The translations under genes and the position numbers were made by a program. Of a DNA stretch of 64,000 nt, positions 17,020-25,614 are shown in pieces (position 1 is the stretch's first letter; every line of letters begins with the position of its first letter). This stretch comes from Alitiscatomonas aceti (GTDB lineage: Bacteria; Bacillota; Clostridia; Lachnospirales; Lachnospiraceae). The stretch covers positions 1 to 64,000 of the forward strand of contig NZ_JAOQJF010000015.1 of NCBI RefSeq assembly GCF_025567195.1, in the 5' to 3' direction. Below the pieces are notes generated by a model that saw only the letters and a program-made list of their open reading frames with translations, did no database searches and was not told the DNA's origin.

Positions 17020-18429
17020 TTATCCTTTCTCCTCCACATCCCGATCCAGGTCCTCCGGGGACAGGATGATCTTCATGGCCCAGGGAGGCACATCCACATC
17101 CAGGAAATCCTGTTCCATGAACACAAAAGCCGTATCATAGACCGGCCGCTTCACCGGATAGATCCCCCGTCCGTCGGTGAAATATAAAAGTCCCTTAAGC
17201 CTGGAAAACCGCTGCTTTCCCACCAGCTCATCCACGTATTGGAAAGCCGGGCGGAAATCAGTGCCGCCGCAGCCGTTTATGGTGAGCCGTTCCATATAGG
17301 ATTTCAGAGCTTCCGCGCTGGTGATGGCCACGTCCTCCCGCACCCGGTCGTCGCACTGGATGATATGGATGTTCACTTTTTTAAAATACGTCTCCGACTG
17401 GGTCAGCACTGAATACGTTTCCTCTAAAAACTGCCGCACCAGTTCCCCGGAGCAGGACATGGAGGTGTCGATGACAATGACAAAATCCTCCACCCTCCTA
17501 AGCTCCTTCGTCTCCAGAGGCTCGATCAGGGGCATATTGCCGTAAAGCTCCATGCCGTAATGATAAAATACATAGTCAAAGGAATCCGGATCCACCTGGA
17601 CGGTTTCCTTAAGGACCGCAAACTTCCGCAGGAATTTCCTGTAATCGTACCGCTCCCGGTTTTCCACCGCCAGCTGGCTGTGCAGGTCCTTTTCATCCTC
17701 CGACATTTCCTCAGAAAACGCCTCCATCTCCACCTGCATCTTTTCCCGCTTCTGATCCCAGTCCTCTTTCCGGTTTCTGGCCATATTGGGATGCGGAGGC
17801 TTCTGCTCCTGCTCCCAGAACCGGTGGTCGTCGGCATAAAATTCCGCTGTCAGCCGCTGGAGCTCCCGTTTGGAAAGGTCCATGTCCCGGAGCGTCCGGT
17901 ACACGCTCTCCGCATTGAGAACCCGGCACCGGCTCTCCAGCCGCATATAGAACTCCCGTCTGAACGCAGAAGGAGAAATACGGATACAGGGCCGCAGAAG
18001 ACTGTCGATCACCGACTCTGCCGCAATGTCACAGGCCAGGTCCCAATACTCCCTGTCCCGCTTTTTCCGGTTCCACAGATGGCAGAACAGACAGTGGAGC
18101 ACTCCGTGGAGGTAGGTCCGGTTCACCAGGATCCTGTTCTTTTTATACATGGCCGCCAGGGACTCCATCTGGAAAAACAGGGTGGTGCCGTCGGTCCCCA
18201 GCCCCCGGACCGATGGATCCGGGGCAAAGTACAGAGAGCTTAAGGCCACGTCCAGAAAGCGCATGGAAAGATACAGCTCGTTCCTGGCGTTTCCAAGGAT
18301 CTCCATACAGACTCCGGCCAGCTCCTCTGCCGCCGCCTGCTCCAGCCAGATGGGCGAAGGCGCTCCGGCCTCCGTCCGCATGATGCCGTTTCCCCGGTCC
18401 CCCGGCGTCTTCTGTTCATATGGCTCCAC
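17020..18429 (-). CDS. VWA-domain protein with degenerate zincin-like N-terminal domain
   Basis: Protein of 469 aa that resembles the DUF2201-type VWA-like metallopeptidase family. The N-terminal region has LHGVLHCLFCHLW where active relatives have HExxH; glutamate is replaced by glycine, so peptidase activity is unlikely. A charged linker rich in E and K follows (about 215-275). The C-terminal VWA domain keeps the metal-ion-dependent adhesion site: DTSMS, GGTDF and FTDG. The start is a GTG with GGGGAG six bases upstream. It is coupled tightly to the MoxR gene, and is the expected partner of that ATPase. Confidence 0.85.
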   Translation of the reverse strand: MEPYEQKTPGDRGNGIMRTEAGAPSPIWLEQAAAEELAGVCMEILGNARNELYLSMRFLDVALSSLYFAPDPSVRGLGTDGTTLFFQMESLAAMYKKNRILVNRTYLHGVLHCLFCHLWNRKKRDREYWDLACDIAAESVIDSLLRPCIRISPSAFRREFYMRLESRCRVLNAESVYRTLRDMDLSKRELQRLTAEFYADDHRFWEQEQKPPHPNMARNRKEDWDQKREKMQVEMEAFSEEMSEDEKDLHSQLAVENRERYDYRKFLRKFAVLKETVQVDPDSFDYVFYHYGMELYGNMPLIEPLETKELRRVEDFVIVIDTSMSCSGELVRQFLEETYSVLTQSETYFKKVNIHIIQCDDRVREDVAITSAEALKSYMERLTINGCGGTDFRPAFQYVDELVGKQRFSRLKGLLYFTDGRGIYPVKRPVYDTAFVFMEQDFLDVDVPPWAMKIILSPEDLDRDVEEKG

Positions 18430-18452
18430 TGCATTCTCCCCTTTCTGCTGAA

Positions 18453-19376
18453 TTAAAATTCAAATTTCTTCTTTTTTTCTGGAAATTTATGATATTTAAA
18501 CTCCATAAGCATTCCGGAAATCTCTCCCATTTTCCTCCGGGAGGCCTCCAGGAGCAGGGTCTCCGTCTCCTCCCGGGTCAGTCCGTCTGCCAGAGATCCC
18601 GCCTCTCCGTCGGGTCCATGGGCCATCAGCCACTTAAAGACTTCCATTTTCCCCAGGCTGTCCAGAAAGACCTCCATCCGGTGCTCCTTTAGAAAGTCCC
18701 CGTAGGCGCTCCGTGCCTCCGCCCAAAGGCCATGGGGATACATGAGGCGGGACACGGCGATCTCGGCCGCTGCTGTTACGGATTCCTCCGCCGTCTCATA
18801 AACGAACAGCCGGTCATACTTATCAAACCGGACCCTTTTATCCTCAAAGCAGTATCTGTATTTCTGCCCGGTGCCGTGGATGTTGGACACGGTGATCCGG
18901 GCCGGCGTGTTCTCCACCGCCTCGTCGTAATAGACCGGAAACAGCAGCCTGGCCGCCTCATGCTCCTCCCCGTCCGGTCCTGGCAGCAGGTAATGGACCA
19001 GAAGCCGTCCGCTGGCCTCGGTCACAAAATCCCTAAGCGCCGACCGCTCCGACGGATCCATGTGGACCGTCAGCTCCCGCAGACGCCCGCAGGCCGCAAG
19101 AAAGCCTCCCCCCGTCTCCAAGGGACCTCCATAAAAATGGATATGGGAAAGCCTCTCGCAGCCATAAAAGCAGTACCGCCCCAACCGCCTCAAAGTCCTT
19201 GGAAGGAACACCTCCTCCACCCCGGTCTGGGCGAGTGCCTTATCTCCCAGCTCAGTCACCGGAAGCCCGGAAAGGGTTTCCGGTATAACACAGGCGGCGC
19301 CCGGCGACAAAATCTTTGTCACACAGGCGCCTCCGTTTTTTTCCACAAAATCAAATTGTACTTCCATATGCTCCAT
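18453..19376 (-). CDS. Leucine-rich-repeat (BspA-like) protein of a MoxR/VWA cassette
   Basis: Protein of 307 aa without a signal peptide. Residues about 1-110 contain BspA-type repeats (VIPETLSGLPVTELGDKALAQ, FLPRTLRRLGRYCFYGC, HIHFYGG, ELTVHM). The C-terminal 190 residues are helical and of unknown fold, ending in the pattern MLMEFKYHKF followed by a lysine-rich tail. The start overlaps the stop of the upstream MATE gene by one base. In context it is probably the target-recognition or client component beside the VWA and MoxR proteins; this is inference. Not assigned to a named family. Confidence 0.75.
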   Translation of the reverse strand: MEHMEVQFDFVEKNGGACVTKILSPGAACVIPETLSGLPVTELGDKALAQTGVEEVFLPRTLRRLGRYCFYGCERLSHIHFYGGPLETGGGFLAACGRLRELTVHMDPSERSALRDFVTEASGRLLVHYLLPGPDGEEHEAARLLFPVYYDEAVENTPARITVSNIHGTGQKYRYCFEDKRVRFDKYDRLFVYETAEESVTAAAEIAVSRLMYPHGLWAEARSAYGDFLKEHRMEVFLDSLGKMEVFKWLMAHGPDGEAGSLADGLTREETETLLLEASRRKMGEISGMLMEFKYHKFPEKKKKFEF

Positions 19377-20770
19377 TACTGCCGTTCTTTCTTCTCTTTC
19401 TTTATGAGCTTGTTGATCCGGCGCATATCACTGAATTTATAGTAATAAATGATAAACGCAACGGATGTGACAGTCCAGCTTAAGGGATAGCTGGCCAGGC
19501 TGGTATAAAGGCCCGGATACATCACTCCTGCGGTAAAGATCCAGAGGACTCTTAAGCCGCAGGTGCCGAAGCAGATCAGCAGCATGGGGATAAACGTGTC
19601 GCCGATGCCCCGGAGAGTACTGGAAAATACGTTTACACAGATATAGCTGAACCAGAACGGCGTTACGAACCGGATGATGGTCATACTTTCCGCCAGCACG
19701 TCCGGATCGCTGGTAAAAAGCGACCCCAGGATGCTTCCAAAGAGCATGACACCTGCGGCCAGGATGGCCGTCAGGATCGTGGTGATCCCCAGACCCACAT
19801 AATGGCCCTTCTGCATCCGCTCATATTTGCGCGCTCCAAAGTTCTGGCCTGCAAAGGTGGTGATGGCGATGCCCATGGCGTCCATGATCATCCAGAACAG
19901 TCCGTCCACCTTGCCGTAAACGGCCCAGGCCGCAATGACGTTGGTGCCGAAGCTGTTGATGTTGGCCTGGATCACCACGTTGGAAATGGAGTAGAGCACC
20001 GACTGGAGTCCTGCCGGAAAGCCGATCTGGATGATCTTTCTCAGCATGGGCTTATCCACCTTCAGATGCTTCAGTTCAAACCGGAAGGATTCCTTCGTGC
20101 GCATCAGCGTCCACATCACCAGGGCGGCGGAAAGGAGCTGGGACAGGATCGTCGCCAGAGCGGCTCCCGCCACCTCCATTTTCAGTACCACAACGAACAG
20201 CAGGTCCAGTCCGATGTTCACAAAACAACAGACGATCAGATAATACAGCGGACGCTTGGAGTCTCCCACGGCCCTTAAAATAGCCGCGCCCATATTGTAG
20301 ACCAGGTTGGGGATCACTCCCAGGAAGTAGATCCGCATATATGTAACAGAATAGTCCATGATCTCTTCCGGAGCGCCCATGGCCTTTACAGCCACTCTGG
20401 CGCAGGCCTCGCCCACGATCATCAGAAACACGCCGCCGGCCAGGGCCAGACAGAAGGAGGTATGGACCGAGGTCCGTACCTGGTCATCCTGGCGCGCTCC
20501 GTAATGCTGGGAAACGATCACGGCCGCACCGGAGGACAGGCCCACGAAAAAGCCCACCAGAAGGTTGATCAGGTTTCCTGTGGTTCCGCCTACGGCAGAC
20601 AGAGCTTCCTTTCCAACGAATTTTCCCACGATCATGGCATCCGCCGTGTTGTAAAGCTGCTGGAAAAAGGTTCCAAACAGGATGGGGAAGAAGAAGATCA
20701 AAAGCTGCTGCCAGATCACGCCTTCCGTGATCCCATTATACTGTACGGTCTCATTTTTCTTTCGCTGCAT
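19376..20770 (-). CDS. MATE-family efflux transporter
   Basis: Integral membrane protein of 464 aa with twelve predicted hydrophobic segments. The N-terminal motif FFPILFGTFFQQLYNTADAMIVG and the second-half motif IGFPAGLQSVLYSISNVV are those of MATE antiporters. The ATG at 20770 is preferred over a GTG three codons upstream because AGGTG lies just before it. It is encoded upstream of, and overlapping by one base with, the LRR gene, so the transporter is transcribed with the LRR/VWA/MoxR cassette. The exported compound is unknown. Confidence 0.92.
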   Translation of the reverse strand: MQRKKNETVQYNGITEGVIWQQLLIFFFPILFGTFFQQLYNTADAMIVGKFVGKEALSAVGGTTGNLINLLVGFFVGLSSGAAVIVSQHYGARQDDQVRTSVHTSFCLALAGGVFLMIVGEACARVAVKAMGAPEEIMDYSVTYMRIYFLGVIPNLVYNMGAAILRAVGDSKRPLYYLIVCCFVNIGLDLLFVVVLKMEVAGAALATILSQLLSAALVMWTLMRTKESFRFELKHLKVDKPMLRKIIQIGFPAGLQSVLYSISNVVIQANINSFGTNVIAAWAVYGKVDGLFWMIMDAMGIAITTFAGQNFGARKYERMQKGHYVGLGITTILTAILAAGVMLFGSILGSLFTSDPDVLAESMTIIRFVTPFWFSYICVNVFSSTLRGIGDTFIPMLLICFGTCGLRVLWIFTAGVMYPGLYTSLASYPLSWTVTSVAFIIYYYKFSDMRRINKLIKKEKKERQ

Positions 20771-20802
20771 CAGTTTCACCTATTGTTTGAAAAAAATGTT
20801 TT

Positions 20803-21789
20803 TTACAAAAGTTCCTTTCTCAGTTCCTCTCCGCTCTTTGAGGATAAGTATGCCGGCGGAAGATCCAGGATCGTCTTGCAGCCGGTCATGCCCTCCTGCT
20901 TCATGCGGTACGCAGCCCTGGCACAGGCCACGATCACGGAAGAGGTGAATTCCGGATTGGAATCCAGCTTCAGGCTGTACTCGATCACATGATTATGCTC
21001 CAGATCCCAGCCCGTTTTTCCGCTGCGGATCACAAAGCCGCCGTGGGGCAGGCTTCTGTGGTCCCGCTCCATCTCCTCCTGGGAGATAAAGTGTACGGTG
21101 GTATCATAATCGGCAAAGTAGTTGGGCATGGTCACGATCTCTTTTTCGATGGCTGCCTTGTCTGCCCCTTCCCCGGCCACCACAAAGCACTCTCTTGTGT
21201 GCTTCTGTCTTGTGGTCAGCTCCGGCGTTTCCCCGCTGCGGATGGCCTCCAGGGCGCTCTCCACCGGGATCGTATACTGTCTCGCGTCCTTCACGCCCGC
21301 GATACGGCGGATGGCGTCGGAATGGCCCTGGCTCACGCCTCTGCCCCAAAACGTATAGTCCTTTCCGTCCGGGAGCACTGCGCTTCCATACAGGCGGTTT
21401 AAGGAGAACATCCCTGGATCCCAGCCGGCGGAGATCACCGCTGTGTTTCCGGCCTCTCTTGCGGCCTTATCCACAGCCGCAAAGTGCTCCGGGATCTTTG
21501 CGTGGGTATCAAAGCTGTCCACCACGTTAAAATATTTCGCATATTCCGGGGTCTGCTCCGGAAGATCCGTAGCGCTGCCTCCGCAGAGGATCAGGACGTC
21601 CACCTGGTCTGCCAGGTCTTTGGCATCCTTCGCCGGATATACGTTCACTCCCTCTGTCAGGATCTTCACGCTTCCGGGATCTCTTCTTGTAAATACTGCC
21701 GTTAATTCCATATCGGGATTCTGCTTCAGCGCGCATTCCACGCCGCGCCCAAGGTTTCCGTATCCCATGATTCCTACACGAATCGTCAT
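20803..21789 (-). CDS. ddh: meso-Diaminopimelate dehydrogenase
   Basis: NADPH-dependent enzyme of 328 aa that makes meso-diaminopimelate from tetrahydrodipicolinate in one step, for lysine and peptidoglycan. The N-terminal nucleotide fold carries GYGNLGRGVE; substrate-binding segments include SAGWDPGMFSLNRLYG and FWGRGVSQGHSDAIRR, both close to known Ddh sequences. The ATG at 21789 lies ten bases after GGAGG; an ATG three codons upstream is too close to that site. Length agrees with the family. It sits between two MATE genes in the long minus-strand run. Confidence 0.94.
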   Translation of the reverse strand: MTIRVGIMGYGNLGRGVECALKQNPDMELTAVFTRRDPGSVKILTEGVNVYPAKDAKDLADQVDVLILCGGSATDLPEQTPEYAKYFNVVDSFDTHAKIPEHFAAVDKAAREAGNTAVISAGWDPGMFSLNRLYGSAVLPDGKDYTFWGRGVSQGHSDAIRRIAGVKDARQYTIPVESALEAIRSGETPELTTRQKHTRECFVVAGEGADKAAIEKEIVTMPNYFADYDTTVHFISQEEMERDHRSLPHGGFVIRSGKTGWDLEHNHVIEYSLKLDSNPEFTSSVIVACARAAYRMKQEGMTGCKTILDLPPAYLSSKSGEELRKELL

Positions 21790-21921
21790 AGATCTCATTC
21801 CTCCGTTCTGTGTCCGGCTCCGGGCGGAAATCCCGCCGCAGGTCCGGCTCTGGTTCACAGTCTCCTCAGACCAGAAAAAGCTCCCGGTCTTTTTTCATTT
21901 TAGCAATATGGCTTTTCCGTG

Positions 21922-23235
21922 TCAATGCGTTTCTCTGCGGATAAATAAGAAAGCCACTGCCGCTGTGATAAATTCAGAGACCGTTACCACCAGCCAGATG
22001 CCGTTAACACCTAAAATGACCGGAAGGACCATCACCAGTGCTGTATTTAAGACCACTCCCCTGAGAAGCGTGATGGTCAGGGAACGCCTGGGCTGCACCA
22101 CCGATTGGAAATAGGTGCTGCACATGATGTTCCACTCGCTTACCAGGAAGGCCAGGAAATACAGACGAATGGCCGGGACCGCCATGGAAAGGATCTCCTC
22201 TGTGGGCTCCAAAAACAGGTACGCCAGCTGGGTGGGAAAGAAAAATCCCGACGCCGTAAAGATCAAGCCCGCAGCCAGGGCCACCCGGATCCCCAGGCCC
22301 AGTCCCTGACGGACCCGGTCTCTCTTTCCGGCTCCGTAGTTGGCCGAAAGAAGTGGCTGCACCGCCTGGGCCATGCCGTTGGAGATGGAGGTCACCACCA
22401 GGGCCGTGTTGCTGATGATCCCATAGACCACCACGCCCAGGTCGCCCACATAGGCTAAAAGCTGGCGGTTGAACAGGAACGTTACAAAGCCGTTGGAAAC
22501 CTCCAGGATAAAGCTTGCCAGTCCGTTCCCAAGGATCTCCAGCACCTTTTTAAGGCTCACATTCCAGAGGGGCTTTAAATGGTTCTCCTTTGAAAAGAAA
22601 TGGCTGCTTAAGATCAGAACGGTCAGGGTCGTGCCCGTTGCCGTGGCCAGCATGGCTCCGCCCATGCCCCATTTCATGATGAAAATAAATACGTAATCCA
22701 GGATCACGTTGGTGACGCCGCCGCTGATGACTCCGGCCATGGCCAACTTCGGCGCTCCGTCATTTCTTACGAAGGCCTGTAAAAACGACGACATGACGCA
22801 CATGGGCGACGCGGTCACCAGCACCCGCCCGTAGGCCACAGCGTGCTCCCTCATGGCCGGGGTAACCCCAAGAAGCCGTAAAAGCGGGTCAAAAAACACA
22901 TTGCAGAGGGTCAGGGTCAGGACCGCAAACACCAGGGCCATCAGGAGGCCGGTGGTAAAATACCCCCGGGCCTCCCGCTCATTTCCCTTTCCTCTGGAAA
23001 AGCCGAACAGGACGCTGCCGCCGATGCCGCACATCATGCCAAAGCCGAAAAAGGTGCTGTAAAGGGGCAGCAGAATGTTAAGGGCCGCAATTCCCACAGA
23101 ACCGATGCCGCGGCCGATCATCATGGTATCCGCCAGGATATAGATGGACGTTACCAGGGTAGCGCTGACCGACGGCACAAGATAGCTTAGGAATACACTG
23201 CGGACCGGATCTTCAAGTAAACGGTTCTGTTTCAT
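21922..23235 (-). CDS. MATE-family efflux transporter
   Basis: Integral membrane protein of 437 aa, third MATE protein in the window. The start motif SYLVPSVSATLVTSIYILADTMMIGRGIG and the second-half motif NGLASFILEVSNGFVTFLFN identify it. The ATG at 23235 has GAGGAG upstream; the longer open frame overlaps the preceding gene. It follows the ATC-hydrolase-like gene by seven bases and is probably co-translated with it. Substrate unknown. Confidence 0.92.
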   Translation of the reverse strand: MKQNRLLEDPVRSVFLSYLVPSVSATLVTSIYILADTMMIGRGIGSVGIAALNILLPLYSTFFGFGMMCGIGGSVLFGFSRGKGNEREARGYFTTGLLMALVFAVLTLTLCNVFFDPLLRLLGVTPAMREHAVAYGRVLVTASPMCVMSSFLQAFVRNDGAPKLAMAGVISGGVTNVILDYVFIFIMKWGMGGAMLATATGTTLTVLILSSHFFSKENHLKPLWNVSLKKVLEILGNGLASFILEVSNGFVTFLFNRQLLAYVGDLGVVVYGIISNTALVVTSISNGMAQAVQPLLSANYGAGKRDRVRQGLGLGIRVALAAGLIFTASGFFFPTQLAYLFLEPTEEILSMAVPAIRLYFLAFLVSEWNIMCSTYFQSVVQPRRSLTITLLRGVVLNTALVMVLPVILGVNGIWLVVTVSEFITAAVAFLFIRRETH

Positions 23236-23242
23236 AATCTCC

Positions 23243-23932
23243 TCATGCCATATTAAAATTTGTATCCTTATAGCCGGCAATGGTATCCGCCATCTCCCGG
23301 CCGTATTCTTTTGCAAAGTCCTCTAAGACTGCGTCGCTGGCCTTTACGCCTTCGTCCCCGAAGATCCCTTCGGAAACCTCTCTCAGGGACCAGAAGGTAT
23401 GGGCGCAGTGGTACTCGAAGGATCTTACTCCGGGCATATATTTTTCGATCTTCATTTCCGGAGTGAGCCCGGCGTTCCGGACGATCTGGACGCAGTGGTC
23501 GTGGGTGTGGAGGGTCTGGGGCACCTCATACCGGATGTCCGGATTAAAGCCCCGGGAAATGGACGCGTCCAGGACACTGCAATAGGCTTTTCCCGCCTCA
23601 CCGGCTCCCATTTTCTGGAACTGGGCAAACCACGGACATGAATAAATATTCATGATATAATCGGGATCATAGCCGCCGATCTCCACCCGGTTTGCGGCTC
23701 CCATGGCCTTGATCTCCTCTGTATTGACCCACTCGCCGTACCGGCAGTAGTTCTCATAGGTCAGGGGCTTTCCGTCCCGGATGGCTCTCTGGGCCATGCG
23801 GCGGCCCCTCTGGCTTCCATAATACTGGATCCCATGGATAAAGGCCTCCCGTCCCCGGTCCCCGAACTGCTCCGTAAGACGGATATAGTACCTGGCCGCC
23901 AGAAACGCGTGTGTCATCTCATTAAATCCCAT
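23243..23932 (-). CDS. L-2-amino-thiazoline-4-carboxylate hydrolase-like protein
   Basis: Protein of 229 aa resembling the ATC hydrolase family, which in Pseudomonas opens 2-aminothiazoline-4-carboxylate to a carbamoyl-cysteine. The conserved stretches are NIYSCPWFAQFQKMGAGEAGKAYC, which includes two cysteines, and TLHTHDHCVQIVR. Such proteins are frequent in Clostridia, where their substrate is not known. It is placed seven bases before a MATE transporter gene, which suggests a shared small-molecule role. The family call is from memory of the motif pattern and is moderately certain. Confidence 0.7.
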   Translation of the reverse strand: MGFNEMTHAFLAARYYIRLTEQFGDRGREAFIHGIQYYGSQRGRRMAQRAIRDGKPLTYENYCRYGEWVNTEEIKAMGAANRVEIGGYDPDYIMNIYSCPWFAQFQKMGAGEAGKAYCSVLDASISRGFNPDIRYEVPQTLHTHDHCVQIVRNAGLTPEMKIEKYMPGVRSFEYHCAHTFWSLREVSEGIFGDEGVKASDAVLEDFAKEYGREMADTIAGYKDTNFNMA

Positions 23933-23958
23933 AAAAACTCCCCTTTCTGAACCTTTGT

Positions 23959-24825
23959 CTACGGTTCCCCTAAAATATCGGAAAGCTCTGCAAACTGGGA
24001 AAGCGTCAGCGCCTCGCCCCGGACCGATGCCGGAAGGCCCATGCGCGCAATGGCCGCAGCCACCTTTTCCTTGGAAAACGGCAGCTCCGGAGCATTATTT
24101 AATCCGTTCTGCAAAGTCTTTCTCCTCTGGTTAAAGGACGCCCGGATCAGCTTAAACATCAGCTTCTCATCCCGGACCGTCACCGGCGGATCCGTGTACC
24201 TTGTGAGCCGGATCACCGCAGAGCCCACATTGGGCCTGGGAATAAAGCAGTTGGGCGGCACGTTGGCCACGATCTCCGGCTTTGCATAATACTGGACCGC
24301 CAGAGACAGGGCCCCGTAATCCTTGGAGCCAGGCCCCTCCTTCATCCGGTCGGCCACCTCCTTCTGGACCATGACCGTAATGTTATCAATGGGCACGCCG
24401 CTTTCAAACAGCCCCATGATGATGGGCGTAGTAATATAGTACGGAAGATTCGCCACCACCTTAATGGGACGGCCGCCGTTATACCGGTCCGCCAGCTCCC
24501 GGATATCCACCTTTAAAATATCCTCGTTGATGATGGTCACGTTGTCCCAGGCCGCCAGGGTCTCCCCCAGGATGGGGATCAGGTTCCGGTCGATCTCCAC
24601 GGCCACCACCTGCCTGGCATTTTCTGCCAGGTACTGGGTCATGGTGCCGATGCCGGGGCCGATCTCCAGCACACAGTCGTCCTTTGTGACTCCGGCGGCG
24701 TTTATGATCTTTTCCAGCACATGGGTATCGATCAGAAAGTTCTGTCCAAATTTTTTCTGGAACATAAATTCATACTTCTGTATGATCTCAATGGTGTTCT
24801 TGGGATTTCCCAGATATTCTTTCAT
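23959..24825 (-). CDS. rsmA: 16S rRNA (adenine1518/1519-N6)-dimethyltransferase
   Basis: KsgA/RsmA of 288 aa, which dimethylates two adjacent adenines in helix 45 of 16S rRNA late in 30S assembly. SAM-binding motifs are KKFGQNFLID, VLEIGPGIGTMTQYL (near 50) and the catalytic NLPYYITTPI (near 128). The C-terminal small domain ends in LTLSQFAELSDIL. It follows tatD by eighteen bases, an arrangement common in Firmicutes (tatD, rnmV, ksgA); rnmV is not present here. Confidence 0.96.
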   Translation of the reverse strand: MKEYLGNPKNTIEIIQKYEFMFQKKFGQNFLIDTHVLEKIINAAGVTKDDCVLEIGPGIGTMTQYLAENARQVVAVEIDRNLIPILGETLAAWDNVTIINEDILKVDIRELADRYNGGRPIKVVANLPYYITTPIIMGLFESGVPIDNITVMVQKEVADRMKEGPGSKDYGALSLAVQYYAKPEIVANVPPNCFIPRPNVGSAVIRLTRYTDPPVTVRDEKLMFKLIRASFNQRRKTLQNGLNNAPELPFSKEKVAAAIARMGLPASVRGEALTLSQFAELSDILGEP

Positions 24826-24843
24826 ATACGATTCTCACTTTTC

Positions 24844-25614
24844 TTAAAGCCTGTAAAGCCGTCTGGCATTCTCTGCGGTGACACGGATCACTTCGTCCTT
24901 CTCCATGCCCTTAAGCTCTGCCAGGGCCTCTGCCACATAGGAAAGATACAGGGAGGAATTTCTCTTTCCCCGGTAGGGAACGGGCGTCAGGTAGGGACAG
25001 TCCGTCTCCAGGACCAGACGGTCCATGGGCGCGTATTCCGCCACCTCCTTCAGCTTTTTGGCGTTCTTAAAGGTCAAGACGCCGCCGATCCCTAAGAAAT
25101 ATCCCATGTCCAGATATTCCCGGGCCTGGTCCACACCGTAGGAAAAGCAGTGGATCACGCCGCCGGTGGTCCCTTTGTGCTCCGCTTTTATAATGTCCAT
25201 GGTGTCCTTTGCCGCGTCCCGGCTGTGGATCACCACAGGAAGCCCCGTGTCCTTTGCGATGGAGAGCTGGCGGACAAACCATTTTTTCTGGATCTCCCGG
25301 TCCGGCTCATCCCAGTAATAATCCAGGCCGATCTCTCCGATGGCCACGATCTTTTCCGATCCGGAGGCCTTCCGGAGCCAGTCCATGTCCTCCTCGGTCA
25401 GATCCTTTGTCTCATTGGGATGGACCCCCAGAGCCCCGTAAAAAAAGGGATATTCTTCCGCCAGGGCCAGGGTGGTCCGGCAGGACTCCATACTGGCACC
25501 GATGTTGCAGACGTTCCCGATCCCGTTCTCTCTAAGGCTCCCGATCAGGCTCTCCCTGTCCTCGTCAAACGCCTCATCGTCGTAATGGGCGTGGGTATCA
25601 AAAATGTATTCCAT
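24844..25614 (-). CDS. TatD-family metal-dependent hydrolase
   Basis: TIM-barrel metal-dependent DNase-like protein of 256 aa. Metal ligands are in FDTHAHYDDEAF, in AIGEIGLDYYWD, in VIHSRDAA, in IHCFSYG and in LETDCPYLTP. Proteins of this family have 3'-5' exonuclease or D-aminoacyl-tRNA deacylase activity. The start overlaps the end of the TraX-like gene by seventeen bases, which points to translational coupling. The order metG, traX-like, tatD, rsmA is an expanded version of a common Firmicutes housekeeping operon. Confidence 0.93.
   Translation of the reverse strand: MEYIFDTHAHYDDEAFDEDRESLIGSLRENGIGNVCNIGASMESCRTTLALAEEYPFFYGALGVHPNETKDLTEEDMDWLRKASGSEKIVAIGEIGLDYYWDEPDREIQKKWFVRQLSIAKDTGLPVVIHSRDAAKDTMDIIKAEHKGTTGGVIHCFSYGVDQAREYLDMGYFLGIGGVLTFKNAKKLKEVAEYAPMDRLVLETDCPYLTPVPYRGKRNSSLYLSYVAEALAELKGMEKDEVIRVTAENARRLYRL

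Noticed and set aside
21868..21910. Possible terminator between the MATE gene at 21922 and ddh.
   Set aside because: Only a 5-bp stem (AGACC/GGTCT) can be drawn and the T run lies on the wrong side for the minus-strand genes.
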